The translations under genes and the position numbers were made by a program. A stretch of 56,977 nucleotides of DNA from Rhodococcus sp. HM1 (GTDB taxonomy: Bacteria; Actinomycetota; Actinomycetes; Mycobacteriales; Mycobacteriaceae): the NCBI RefSeq assembly GCF_023218075.1, contig NZ_JALPTB010000043.1:1-56977 (forward strand), in the 5' to 3' direction. The number at the start of each line of letters is the position of its first letter. Within the stretch, counting starts at the first letter, position 1. Below the pieces are notes generated by a model. The model searched no databases and was not told the DNA's origin. It was given only the letters and a program-made list of their open reading frames with translations. Below are positions 1 to 7,841 of the stretch, one piece after another.

Positions 1-454
1 GGTGCCGATGCGGTGACCGGCCCTGCGGTGCGTGCCGATCCCGCTCCTCCGGGACACGCAGCAAGGCAACAGGAAGAATCGGAGAGTATGACGGAGTATC
101 GGATTTCTCGTCGACTGTTGTGAGCCTCCGTCGTTCCGCCAGTGCCACCCGATTGCTCGCGCCGGCCTGCGCGAACGGCAGGACATGCCGGGGGAAGACG
201 AAGATGGTGCGCCGCATCGACAGGTGCTTGACCAGCGAACGGTCGGTGTAGAGCGCCTCGTCGAGATCGGCGACGGTGACATCGGCGACGCGTGCCCACG
301 CCGAGAGATACACGGTCGGCGCGTCGGTCCCGTGCAGGCACACCATGCTCGTCGCCGCGTCCACCGCGTCCGCGGCGCGATGCCCCGGAGACAAGCGGTG
401 CCTGCGTGTTAGCCGTGCCCTGCGTTCGCCCACCCCGACCGTGCGCACCGTCAT
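1..454 (-). CDS. Winged-helix DNA-binding domain protein (partial, runs off the left edge)
   Basis: Reading the minus strand from the ATG at 454 gives an open frame that leaves the window. The first ~110 residues resemble the N-terminus of the HTH_42/AlkZ-like winged-helix family: a CLHGTDAPTVYLSAWAR stretch near residue 40, then LVKHLSMRRTIFVFP near residue 75. Members are DNA-binding proteins, some of them glycosylases for crosslinked DNA. The last ~40 residues before the edge do not look like the family, and the DNA there falls to about 50% GC (positions 61-120). The gene may therefore be frameshifted or interrupted near position 130. It is divergent from the flavoprotein gene, 49 bp away. 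Confidence 0.6.
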   Translation of the reverse strand, partial: MTVRTVGVGERRARLTRRHRLSPGHRAADAVDAATSMVCLHGTDAPTVYLSAWARVADVTVADLDEALYTDRSLVKHLSMRRTIFVFPRHVLPFAQAGASNRVALAERRRLTTVDEKSDTPSYSPILPVALLRVPEERDRHAPQGRSPHRH

Positions 455-503
455 GCCGGCAACTGTAGGTGCGGCCACCGACATCCGTTGGTAGCGTCGG
501 GCG

Positions 504-1145
504 GTGACCTGGACCGAGATCCGCGATCCCGACGAATTGACGGCGTTGTTCGGCGTCCCGACGTTCCGGGCGGCGAACAAGGTTCGGGCACGGCTGCACC
601 TACTCGACATCGAGTGGCTCGCGGCGTCGCCGTTCTGCCTGGTGGGCACGTCCGACGAGACGGGCCGCTGCGACGTCTCCCCCAAGGGCGACCCTCCCGG
701 CCGGCTCGTGCACGTTCTCGACGACACCACCATCGCGCTGGCCGAACGGCCGGGCAACAAGCGCATGGACGGCTACCGCAACATTCTCCGGAATCCGTTC
801 GTGGGCTTGAACTTCTTCGTCCCCGGCCGCGGGGACACGCTCCGGATCAACGGCCGCGCCCGGCTGGTGACGGAGGCGCCGTTCTTCCACGATCTCCGCG
901 TCGCCAACCATCGCCCGAACCTGTGCCTGGTCGTCGAGATCGAGGAGGTCTTCCACCACTGCGCCAAGGCGTTCATGCGGTCGAAGCTGTGGGATCCGGA
1001 CACGTGGAATCCCACGGTTCTGCCGTCGGTCGCGGCGCTGGCGAAGGCGACCGTCCCCGACGCACCCGAGACGCTCGAGGAACTCGAGCGGTATTACGGA
1101 CCGTCCTACGCGCAGCAGCTGTACCGCCCGAAGCAGCCGCGGTGA
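504..1145 (+). CDS. PPOX-class FMN-dependent flavoprotein (MSMEG_1061-like)
   Basis: This 213-residue protein starts at a GTG. It matches the pyridoxamine 5'-phosphate oxidase-like split-barrel flavoproteins of the MSMEG_1061 type. Recognisable segments are the N-terminal FRAANKVRARLHLLD, the FMN-contacting strand DVSPKGDPPGRLV, and LAERPGNKRMDGYRNIL followed by NPFVGLNFFVPG. In this group these surround the FMN site. Such proteins are cytosolic flavin (or F420) redox proteins; the substrate cannot be read from sequence. The gene stands alone, divergent from the winged-helix gene and convergent with the DUF2510 gene. Confidence 0.8.
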   Translation: MTWTEIRDPDELTALFGVPTFRAANKVRARLHLLDIEWLAASPFCLVGTSDETGRCDVSPKGDPPGRLVHVLDDTTIALAERPGNKRMDGYRNILRNPFVGLNFFVPGRGDTLRINGRARLVTEAPFFHDLRVANHRPNLCLVVEIEEVFHHCAKAFMRSKLWDPDTWNPTVLPSVAALAKATVPDAPETLEELERYYGPSYAQQLYRPKQPR

Positions 1146-1344
1146 CTCACGCCGCGTGAGACCCGCGCCAACGGGATTGAGCGGGGCACCTGCGGTTGCG
1201 GATGCGCTACCATCCGCACTCGGAGACTCGCCCCGCTCTGGACACAGTGAGCAGCTCGCCGTCGTTCGACGTCCTGCCGGACGCCGAGCGCGAAGAGCCC
1301 CGGCTGGCATGTGGGTTTAGCCGCAACCATCCGGTCGATCGACA

Positions 1345-1980
1345 CTACTTGTCGCAGGCAATGCCGTCCTTGTCCCGGTCGAGATGAGTTCCATAACCCG
1401 GCTCGCCCTTAAGGATTGGAGCAGCCCCGGCAGCCTTCGCCTCATCACAGTTCCTGTACGACACGGTCGGTTGCCGCGGAGCCGGAGGCGGCGTGTACTC
1501 CGTCGTGGGCGGAGGCGTGTACTGAGTCGTCGGAGGTGGGGTGTACGCCGGGGCAGGCGGCGGTGTGTACACCGTGGTCGTCGTCTCGACCTGGGGCACC
1601 AGCGGCACGACAGCAGGTGCCGTTGTGGCTGTGGTGGTGGGCGGGACCGTCGTTGTTGTAGTCCGAGGAGCCGTTGTGGTTGTCGGAGCCGCCGAACTGG
1701 TCGTTGTAGCGACTACGGCGGCCGGAGCGTCCTTCTTGTCCTCGGTATCGACAACCGAGCCGAGGACAGCGAACCCGAGGACGCCAGCGCCGAGGACCCA
1801 CGGCCAGGTCTTGCGCTTCTTCCCGTTGTTGGCGGGATCACCAGCTTCGGCAGCACCGAACGCCTGAGTAGGGGCGTAGGCCCCCTTGGGCCTGGTGTGG
1901 CCAGTCCACTGTTGACCGTCCCAGTAGCGATCGATCGACGGATCGTAGGGGTCTGGGTGCCAACCAGCAGGTGGGTTCAT
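1345..1980 (-). CDS. DUF2510 - transmembrane - excalibur domain surface protein
   Basis: The 211-residue protein opens with a DUF2510 motif (GWHPDPYDPSIDRYWDGQQW, residues 6-25). A single membrane helix follows at about 59-77. A long Thr/Pro-rich stretch (~95-165) contains repeated YTPPPxT units. It ends in an excalibur calcium-binding domain with DRDKDGIACD at the C-terminus. The layout suggests a cytoplasmic N-terminus, a wall-spanning linker and an extracellular excalibur domain. Such proteins are common in Mycobacteriales and have no assigned reaction. The repeats are low-complexity coding sequence, not a separate element. Confidence 0.85.
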   Translation of the reverse strand: MNPPAGWHPDPYDPSIDRYWDGQQWTGHTRPKGAYAPTQAFGAAEAGDPANNGKKRKTWPWVLGAGVLGFAVLGSVVDTEDKKDAPAAVVATTTSSAAPTTTTAPRTTTTTVPPTTTATTAPAVVPLVPQVETTTTVYTPPPAPAYTPPPTTQYTPPPTTEYTPPPAPRQPTVSYRNCDEAKAAGAAPILKGEPGYGTHLDRDKDGIACDK

Positions 1981-2259
1981 CAGAGGTCCGTTCTGAGAGG
2001 TACGTTCCGCAGAACGTCGCCGGGGCCGAATGGTTTGTTACATCACACAAAGAATGATTGCCGGAGCCGGTCATCCGCTCCGCTGCGACAAGCCCCTATC
2101 CGCTGCCCCGGCCTGATCCGGAGCCAGCTGTAGGCATTCACACAATCGATTAGGTCGCCCGGGAGACCCCCGGGCAGCACAATCCATCAGCGTGTTCTGG
2201 GACTTGCGTCAGGGTGTGCTGAGTTCAAGTTGCCGCCCCGATTCTGGCAAGGTGGTCGG

Positions 2260-2724
2260 GTGTTCCGAGTGATGTTCCACGAACCCCGCATACCCCCCAA
2301 CACCGGTAACGCGATCCGCATGGTCGCCGGTACCGGCTGCGAACTGCACCTGGTGGAACCGCTTGGGTTCGACCTGTCGGAACCGAAATTGCGGCGTGCG
2401 GGACTGGACTACCACGACCTGGCGTCGGTGACGGTGCACGCAGGGCTGCAGGAGGCCTGGGATGCGCTGCAGCCGGAGCGGGTGTACGCGTTCACCGCGC
2501 ACGGCGAGGTGTCGTACGCGTCGATCGAATACCAGCCGGGAGACGTGCTGCTGTTCGGGCCGGAACCGACGGGCCTGTCCGACGAGGTCCTCGCCGATCC
2601 GCACATCACTGCGCAGGTCCGTATCCCGATGCTGCCCGGCCGCCGGTCGCTGAATCTGTCGAACGCCGCTGCCGTCGTCACCTACGAGGCATGGCGACAG
2701 CACGGATTCGCCGGGGCCGTCTGA
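2260..2724 (+). CDS. trmL: tRNA (cytidine(34)-2'-O)-methyltransferase
   Basis: A small SPOUT-class (SpoU/TrmH) RNA 2'-O-methyltransferase of 154 residues, the usual TrmL length. TrmL methylates the wobble ribose of tRNA-Leu isoacceptors with SAM. The N-terminus MFHEPRIPPNTGNAIRM carries motif 1. FGPEPTGLS is motif 2, and IPMLPGRRSLNLSNAAAVV is the motif 3 knot that binds SAM. I chose the GTG at 2260 because homologs begin just before the FHEPRIPPNTGN strand and AGGTGG lies about 6 nt upstream; the frame is open back to a TTG at 2230. It is monocistronic, with a strong terminator beyond the stop. Confidence 0.9.
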   Translation: MFRVMFHEPRIPPNTGNAIRMVAGTGCELHLVEPLGFDLSEPKLRRAGLDYHDLASVTVHAGLQEAWDALQPERVYAFTAHGEVSYASIEYQPGDVLLFGPEPTGLSDEVLADPHITAQVRIPMLPGRRSLNLSNAAAVVTYEAWRQHGFAGAV

Positions 2725-2744
2725 CGTTCGCCCGCCCGCGAGAC

Positions 2745-2772
2745 ATCCGCGCGCGACCGGCAGCGCGCGGAT
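2745..2772. terminator. Hairpin between convergent trmL and the RsiV-like lipoprotein gene
   Basis: A perfect 10-bp inverted repeat, ATCCGCGCGC with GCGCGCGGAT, encloses an 8-nt loop. It lies 20 bp past the trmL stop and 21 bp past the stop of the opposite gene. The position and symmetry suit a bidirectional terminator, although no T-run follows. Confidence 0.6.
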
Positions 2773-2793
2773 ATCCGCTGGATTGGCGGCTGC

Positions 2794-3633
2794 TCAGCTC
2801 GCGACTACGGTTGCCATGTAGGGATCCATGACGTCGGTCAGGTTCTCCCACGGTACGGTGATCGTGACGAGCCCGACCGCGTGCGGCCCGACCTGGTAGT
2901 CGTCGAAGTGGATCTCCATGCCCGCGGGGGTCGGCAGCCAGTTCGCGAAGTTCGCCGTCTCGGGGGCGATGCCATCGGCGAAATATTCCGGACCGGCCGC
3001 GGTACCGGGCAACAGCAGAGCCGCCTGCTCGGACAGCTGGTTCAGCCCGGCCTGCAGGTCCGGGAACAGGTCCTGCAGCGTGATCGGGGCTGCGGTGTCC
3101 GTGTTCACCACGACCGTGGCGACCAGCGGTGTCGGGTGCGCGCCCGGCGGATTCGCGTTGTAGGAAGCGACGAGCAGACCTGCGACGACGTGCTCCCCGA
3201 TGCGCGTCACCTCGTGTTCCTGTGTCGAGAGCGTGTAGCTCATGTCGTCGGAGCGTTGGATCCAGTCCTCGAGCGCTGCCCGCATCGACTCGTTGAACTC
3301 GGTGACGACGGCCGGGTCCCCGCCACTGATCTGCGGGATCACCACGTCGTAGTCGACCGTGTCGGTCGAGCCCGACACCAGGATCTCCTCGGCCCGATAG
3401 GGTGCGGACACCTCGGGTTTCTCGGAGACACCGGCAGACGGCTGCGAATGCGTCTGCTTCGAGCCGGGGGCGTCCGTTTCGGCTGCATCCATCTGCGTTG
3501 CGGCCGTGGCTGATTCGGGTACCGGCGTGCCGGATTCCGTTTCGCCACCACACGCGGCCAGCAGCACGGCCGCGGTCGTGCAGGCACCGGCAGCGAGCAT
3601 TCGGGTCCATCGGCCGTTCATCCGCCTAGTCAT
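2794..3633 (-). CDS. Lipoprotein with RsiV-like/DUF3298 domain
   Basis: The protein has a signal peptide ending in a lipobox (VLLAAC, Cys28) and a Thr/Ser/Ala-rich linker to about residue 75. A C-terminal domain of ~190 residues then resembles DUF3298/RsiV extracellular domains (VVIPQISGGDP..VVTEFN near the start; PLVATVVVNT; DLFPDLQAGLNQLSEQ). It is probably exported and anchored to the outer face of the membrane. The upstream DUF4349 lipoprotein gene overlaps its start by 8 bp (ATGACTAG), indicating translational coupling. An ATG 12 nt downstream (3621) is an alternative start. The molecular role is unknown. Confidence 0.75.
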   Translation of the reverse strand: MTRRMNGRWTRMLAAGACTTAAVLLAACGGETESGTPVPESATAATQMDAAETDAPGSKQTHSQPSAGVSEKPEVSAPYRAEEILVSGSTDTVDYDVVIPQISGGDPAVVTEFNESMRAALEDWIQRSDDMSYTLSTQEHEVTRIGEHVVAGLLVASYNANPPGAHPTPLVATVVVNTDTAAPITLQDLFPDLQAGLNQLSEQAALLLPGTAAGPEYFADGIAPETANFANWLPTPAGMEIHFDDYQVGPHAVGLVTITVPWENLTDVMDPYMATVVAS

Positions 3634-4510
3634 CGTCCGCCTCCACCTTCGGGTTCTCGTCGGGGGTTTCCGCCGGAGTTCCGGGGGTTCCGGGCCGGCG
3701 GCGTCCGATGCGGGCGAGCAGCCGGACGATCAGGTAGACGATGCCGGCACCCAGGAGGAAGAACACGATCCACGGCAGTGCCACCCCGAGCGCGACGATC
3801 GAATCGCCGATCGCGGACCGCAGGTTGTCCCAGCCCGCGAGCACTCCGTCCCAGAAGCTGTCGCGGTCGTCGGGGCGGCGTGGTTCGGCGCTGATGTCGA
3901 CGGTCAAGGTGGACAGGTCGATCTGATCCGACAGGTACCGCTGCTGCGCGGTGAGACTGTCCAGCTCCGCCTGACGATCCGCCAGCGCGTTCTCCGCCTC
4001 GATGAGATCGGCGGTGTTCGCGGCGGACTCCATCAGCGCCCGCAGTCGGTCCACGGATGCCTGCAGGGCGGAGATCCGCGCCTCGAGGTCCGTGTACTGC
4101 AGGGTGACGTCGTCGCGCGTGGTGGTCAGGCTGGTCACCTCACCGAGACCGCGGAGTTCGTCGATGGTGCCTTCGAGCCGGTCCGCCGGAACCCGCACCG
4201 TGAGCACGCTGCTGATCCCGGGCTGTTCGGTGACGGAGTCGACGCGACCGCCCGAGTCCTCGACGATCGTCACCACCTGCCGTCCGACCGCGATCGGATC
4301 GTCGGCGGTGATCATCAGGTGTCCGGTGACGATTTCCTTGCGTTCGGTCGCCTGCGTGTCGGCGGGGGCGGATTCGCGGGTGCCGTCGGCCAGGGACGGC
4401 GACGGCGGCATCGACGCGGACGGGGCGCTTCCGGAGTCGGAGCCGGTTCCGCCGCAGCCGGTGGCGAGCAGGGCTATCGCGGTGAGCAGGACCACCAGCA
4501 GCCGGTTCAT
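3626..4510 (-). CDS. DUF4349 lipoprotein with coiled coil and C-terminal membrane helix
   Basis: The 294-residue protein has a lipoprotein signal ending at LLATGC (Cys19). A DUF4349 domain spans residues ~55-235. It includes a clear heptad-rich coiled coil (LEARISALQASVDRLRALM..LADRQAELDSL, ~145-190). A membrane helix lies at ~240-262, followed by a basic, proline-rich tail. The family is widespread in bacteria with unknown function, often envelope-linked. The gene is cotranscribed and overlaps with the downstream RsiV-like lipoprotein gene, so the two probably act together at the cell surface. It starts 10 bp after the dnaE2 stop on the same strand and could be read through from it. Confidence 0.8.
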   Translation of the reverse strand: MNRLLVVLLTAIALLATGCGGTGSDSGSAPSASMPPSPSLADGTRESAPADTQATERKEIVTGHLMITADDPIAVGRQVVTIVEDSGGRVDSVTEQPGISSVLTVRVPADRLEGTIDELRGLGEVTSLTTTRDDVTLQYTDLEARISALQASVDRLRALMESAANTADLIEAENALADRQAELDSLTAQQRYLSDQIDLSTLTVDISAEPRRPDDRDSFWDGVLAGWDNLRSAIGDSIVALGVALPWIVFFLLGAGIVYLIVRLLARIGRRRPGTPGTPAETPDENPKVEADDD

Positions 4511-4520
4511 GGCGGCGATC

Positions 4521-7500
4521 CTAACGAAAGTCGCGGGACTTCCCCGCCGTTCGCAGATCCATCCGCTGCAGCCGGTCCGCGACGACGGTGACCGCGCCCT
4601 CCGCGTTCTGCACCCGTCCGCGCACCAGCAGCGCCGGGGCGGTGTGCGCGAGCGTGCGGTATTTCGCCCACAGCCCCACCGAGCAGACGACGTTCACCAT
4701 GCCGGTCTCGTCCTCGAGATTGAGGAAGGTCACGCCCGCGGCGGTCGCGGGTCGCTGCCGGTGGGTGACCGCGCCCCCGACCAGTACCCGTTTCCCATCG
4801 GGGATCTGCAGCAACCGTCCGGCGGGCACGACACCGAGCGCGTCGAGTTGCGGGCGCAGGAACTGCGTCGGATAGCTGTCCGGCGACACACCCGTAGCCC
4901 ACACGTCCGCCGCGGCGAGTTCGACGTCGCTCATGCCGGGCAGTGCCGGCGCCTGCGTGGATGCCCCGATGCCGGGGAGCCGGTCGGGGCGTTGCCCGGC
5001 CGCTGCTCCCGCCGCCCACAGCGCTTCGCGGCGGGTGATCCCGAAACAGGTGAGTGCTCCCCCGGTGGCGAGCGATTCGGCCTGAGCGGTGGTCAGTTCC
5101 ACCCGGGTCGTCAGGTCCGGGAACGACGTGTACGGCCCGTGCTCGTCGCGTTCGGCGACGATGCGTGCGGCCAGAGCGTCGCCGATATGCCGGACCGCGC
5201 CGAGGCCGAGCCGCACCTCCCGGCCCCGGTTCTCGGTGGTGGCGTGGGTGAGGCTCGCGTTGATGTCCGGTCCGTGCACGACCACCCCGTGCCGGCGGGC
5301 GTCGGCGACGAGGGACTGCGGGGAGTAGAACCCCATCGGCTGAGCGCGCAGCAGGCCCGCGCAGAATGCCGCCGGGTGATGCAGCTTGAACCAGGCGGAG
5401 TAGAACACGAGCGACGCGAAACTCTGCGAATGGCTTTCCGGGAAACCGAAATTCGCGAACGCATGCAATTTCTCGTAGATGCGGTCGGCGACGGCGCCGG
5501 TGATGCCGTGTCGCTCGCGCATACCGTCGTAGAGTCTGCCGCGCAACCGTTCCATCTTCTCCGTCGAGCGTTTCGCACCCATCGCGCGGCGCAACTGGTC
5601 GGCTTCGGCGGCGGTGAAGCCGGCCGCGTCGACGGCCATCTGCATGAGTTGTTCCTGGAACAACGGCACACCGAGGGTCCGTTTCAGCGACTTCTCCAGG
5701 CACGGATGGTCGTAGGTGACGGGTTCGAGTCCGTTGCGGCGCCGAATGTAGGGGTGCACGGATCCGCCCTGGATCGGACCGGGACGGATCAGCGCGACCT
5801 CGACCACCAGGTCGTAGAAGTTGCGCGGCTTCAGCCGGGGCAGTGTCGCCATCTGGGCGCGCGACTCCACCTGGAAGACCCCCACGGAGTCTGCGCGGCA
5901 CAGCATTTCGTAGACGCCACGTTCGGTGAGGTCGAGCTGTGCGAGATCGACGGTGACGCCTTCGTTCTCGGCGACCAGGTCGATCATGTAATGCAGCGCG
6001 GAGAGCATGCCGAGGCCGAGCAGGTCGAACTTGACGAGTCCGGCTGCGGCGCAGTCGTCCTTGTCCCACTGCAGCACGCTGCGCCCGGGCATCCGCGCCC
6101 ATTCGACGGGGCACACGTCGGCGATGGGTCGGTCGCAGATGACCATGCCGCCGGAGTGGATGCCCAGGTGCCGCGGGAGTCCTTCGATCTGCGCGGCGAG
6201 TTCGAGCACCGGACGCGGGATGTCTGTGTCGGTCTCGGTGGTGACGCCGTGCCAGCGGCTCACCTGACGGCTCCACGCGTCCTGCTGGCCCTGCGAGTGC
6301 CCGAGCGCGCGGGCCATGTCGCGGACGGCGGACTTGCCGCGGTAGGTGATGACGTTGGCGACCTGCGCGGCGTACTCGCGCCCGTACTTGCTGTAGACGT
6401 GCTGGATGGCTTCCTCGCGGCGGTCGGATTCGATGTCGATGTCGATGTCCGGGGGGCCGTCGCGTTCCGGGGACAGAAAGCGTTCGAAGAGCAGTTCGTT
6501 GCGCACCGGGTCGACGTTCGTGATGCCGATGGCGTAGCAGACGGCGGAGTTGGCTGCCGAACCTCTTCCCTGGCACAGGATGTCGTTGTTCTTGCAGAAG
6601 GTGACGATGTCGTGCACGACGAGGAAGTAGCCGGGGAAGTCGAGCCGGCCGATGACGTCGAGTTCGTGTTCGAGCTGCCGGTAGGCGGCCGGATTGCGTT
6701 CCGGTGGCCCGTAGCGGCGGTGCGCGCCGTCGAAGGTGAGTTTGCGCAGCCAGGTGAATTCGGTGTGACCGGCGGGTACGTCGAACGGCGGCAGATTCGG
6801 TGCGATGAGCCGCAGATCGAATGCACATTCGCGGCCGAGTTCCGCGGCGTGGTGCACCGCGTGGGGATGGGCGGCGAACAGCTGCGCCATCTCGGCACCG
6901 GAACGCAGATGACCGCCGCCGGTGGGGGCGAGCCTGCCCGCGGCGTCGTCGAGGCTCTGCCGATCGTGGACGGCGGCCATCGCCATGGCGAGACGCCTGC
7001 GGGACGGGTCCGCGAAGTGCGCCGCGGTGCTCGCGATGCAGGTCAGTCCGTGCGCCTCGGCGAGCGCAGCCAGGGCCGCATTGCGTTCGTCGTCGTCGGG
7101 CAGTCCGTGCCGGGTCAGTTCGACGGTGACGCGGTCGGCGCCGAACCGGTCGATCAGCTCGCGCAGGGCGGCCGTGGCCGCGTCGGGTCCGCCGGTCTCC
7201 AGGGCTTGCCGGACGTGGCCCCGGCGGCAGCCGGTGAGGATCTGCCAGTGGCCGCCGGCGGCGTCGGAGAGTGCGTCGAGGTCGTACCACGGGGCGCCTT
7301 TGGTGCCGCCGGCGAGGTGCGCGGCGGCGATCTGCCGGGACAGCCGCCGGTAACCTTCCCGACCGCGGGCGAGGACGAGCAGGTGCGCGTCGTCCAGGCC
7401 GAGTTCGGCGCCGAACACGGTGGGCACCTTCAGTTCCCGAGCGGCCTCCGCGAACCGGACGACGCCGTACAACCCGTCGTGGTCGGTGAGCGCCAGCGCC

Positions 7501-7766
7501 TCGAGGCCGAGCCGCGCGGCCTCCTCGACGAGCTCCTCGGGCGTGGAAGCACCGTCGAGGAAACTGAACGCCGAATGCGCATGCAGTTCGGCATAGGGCA
7601 CGACCGGTCCGTCGGGTCGACGCACCCGGGCCTCGTATTCCGGACGGGTACGCGACCAGGCCGGGCTGTCGCTGCCGTCGCCGGGGAACTCCGGGTCGCG
7701 GCGGGGACGTCCGGACAGGACCCGTTCCAGCTCTGCCCACGTGGGCGGGCCGTTACTCCACCCCAC
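4521..7766 (-). CDS. dnaE2: Error-prone DNA polymerase DnaE2 (ImuC)
   Basis: A C-family DNA polymerase alpha subunit of 1081 residues, the translesion paralogue that works with ImuA' and ImuB in damage-induced mutagenesis. The PHP domain starts with ELHAHSAFSFLDGAS (residues 60-74). The polymerase active-site acidic motif PDIDIDIESDRREE is near residue 440. RGSAANSAVCYAIG and a helix-hairpin-helix region follow, and an OB fold lies near the C-terminus (VTFLNLEDETGMVNVVC). The start is GTG at 7766. A perfect SOS box lies 18 bp upstream. Its partners imuA' and imuB are 27 kb to the right behind a related box. This is a very secure assignment. Confidence 0.97.
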   Translation of the reverse strand: MGWSNGPPTWAELERVLSGRPRRDPEFPGDGSDSPAWSRTRPEYEARVRRPDGPVVPYAELHAHSAFSFLDGASTPEELVEEAARLGLEALALTDHDGLYGVVRFAEAARELKVPTVFGAELGLDDAHLLVLARGREGYRRLSRQIAAAHLAGGTKGAPWYDLDALSDAAGGHWQILTGCRRGHVRQALETGGPDAATAALRELIDRFGADRVTVELTRHGLPDDDERNAALAALAEAHGLTCIASTAAHFADPSRRRLAMAMAAVHDRQSLDDAAGRLAPTGGGHLRSGAEMAQLFAAHPHAVHHAAELGRECAFDLRLIAPNLPPFDVPAGHTEFTWLRKLTFDGAHRRYGPPERNPAAYRQLEHELDVIGRLDFPGYFLVVHDIVTFCKNNDILCQGRGSAANSAVCYAIGITNVDPVRNELLFERFLSPERDGPPDIDIDIESDRREEAIQHVYSKYGREYAAQVANVITYRGKSAVRDMARALGHSQGQQDAWSRQVSRWHGVTTETDTDIPRPVLELAAQIEGLPRHLGIHSGGMVICDRPIADVCPVEWARMPGRSVLQWDKDDCAAAGLVKFDLLGLGMLSALHYMIDLVAENEGVTVDLAQLDLTERGVYEMLCRADSVGVFQVESRAQMATLPRLKPRNFYDLVVEVALIRPGPIQGGSVHPYIRRRNGLEPVTYDHPCLEKSLKRTLGVPLFQEQLMQMAVDAAGFTAAEADQLRRAMGAKRSTEKMERLRGRLYDGMRERHGITGAVADRIYEKLHAFANFGFPESHSQSFASLVFYSAWFKLHHPAAFCAGLLRAQPMGFYSPQSLVADARRHGVVVHGPDINASLTHATTENRGREVRLGLGAVRHIGDALAARIVAERDEHGPYTSFPDLTTRVELTTAQAESLATGGALTCFGITRREALWAAGAAAGQRPDRLPGIGASTQAPALPGMSDVELAAADVWATGVSPDSYPTQFLRPQLDALGVVPAGRLLQIPDGKRVLVGGAVTHRQRPATAAGVTFLNLEDETGMVNVVCSVGLWAKYRTLAHTAPALLVRGRVQNAEGAVTVVADRLQRMDLRTAGKSRDFR

Positions 7767-7783
7767 GCGACCACACCACCGTA

Positions 7784-7799
7784 TCGAACATGTGTTCGA
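7784..7799. promoter_or_regulatory. SOS (LexA) box upstream of dnaE2
   Basis: TCGAACATGTGTTCGA matches the mycobacterial LexA consensus TCGAAC-N4-GTTCGA at every fixed position. It is centred about 25 bp upstream of the dnaE2 GTG, where LexA would cover the promoter. Confidence 0.93.
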
Positions 7800-7841
7800 T
7801 GATACCCGTCGGTGCGGAGGTGTGGTCGGTAGACGGTGCGG

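Noticed and set aside
1480..1700. Apparent tandem repeats (YTPPP-coding units)
   Set aside because: They are low-complexity linker codons within the DUF2510/excalibur gene, not a CRISPR array or mobile repeat.
4002..7802. A 1266-codon plus-strand open frame opposite dnaE2
   Set aside because: It is the antisense shadow of a long high-GC gene. Its translation is Gly/Val/Arg-rich with no family resemblance, while the minus strand is unmistakably DnaE2.
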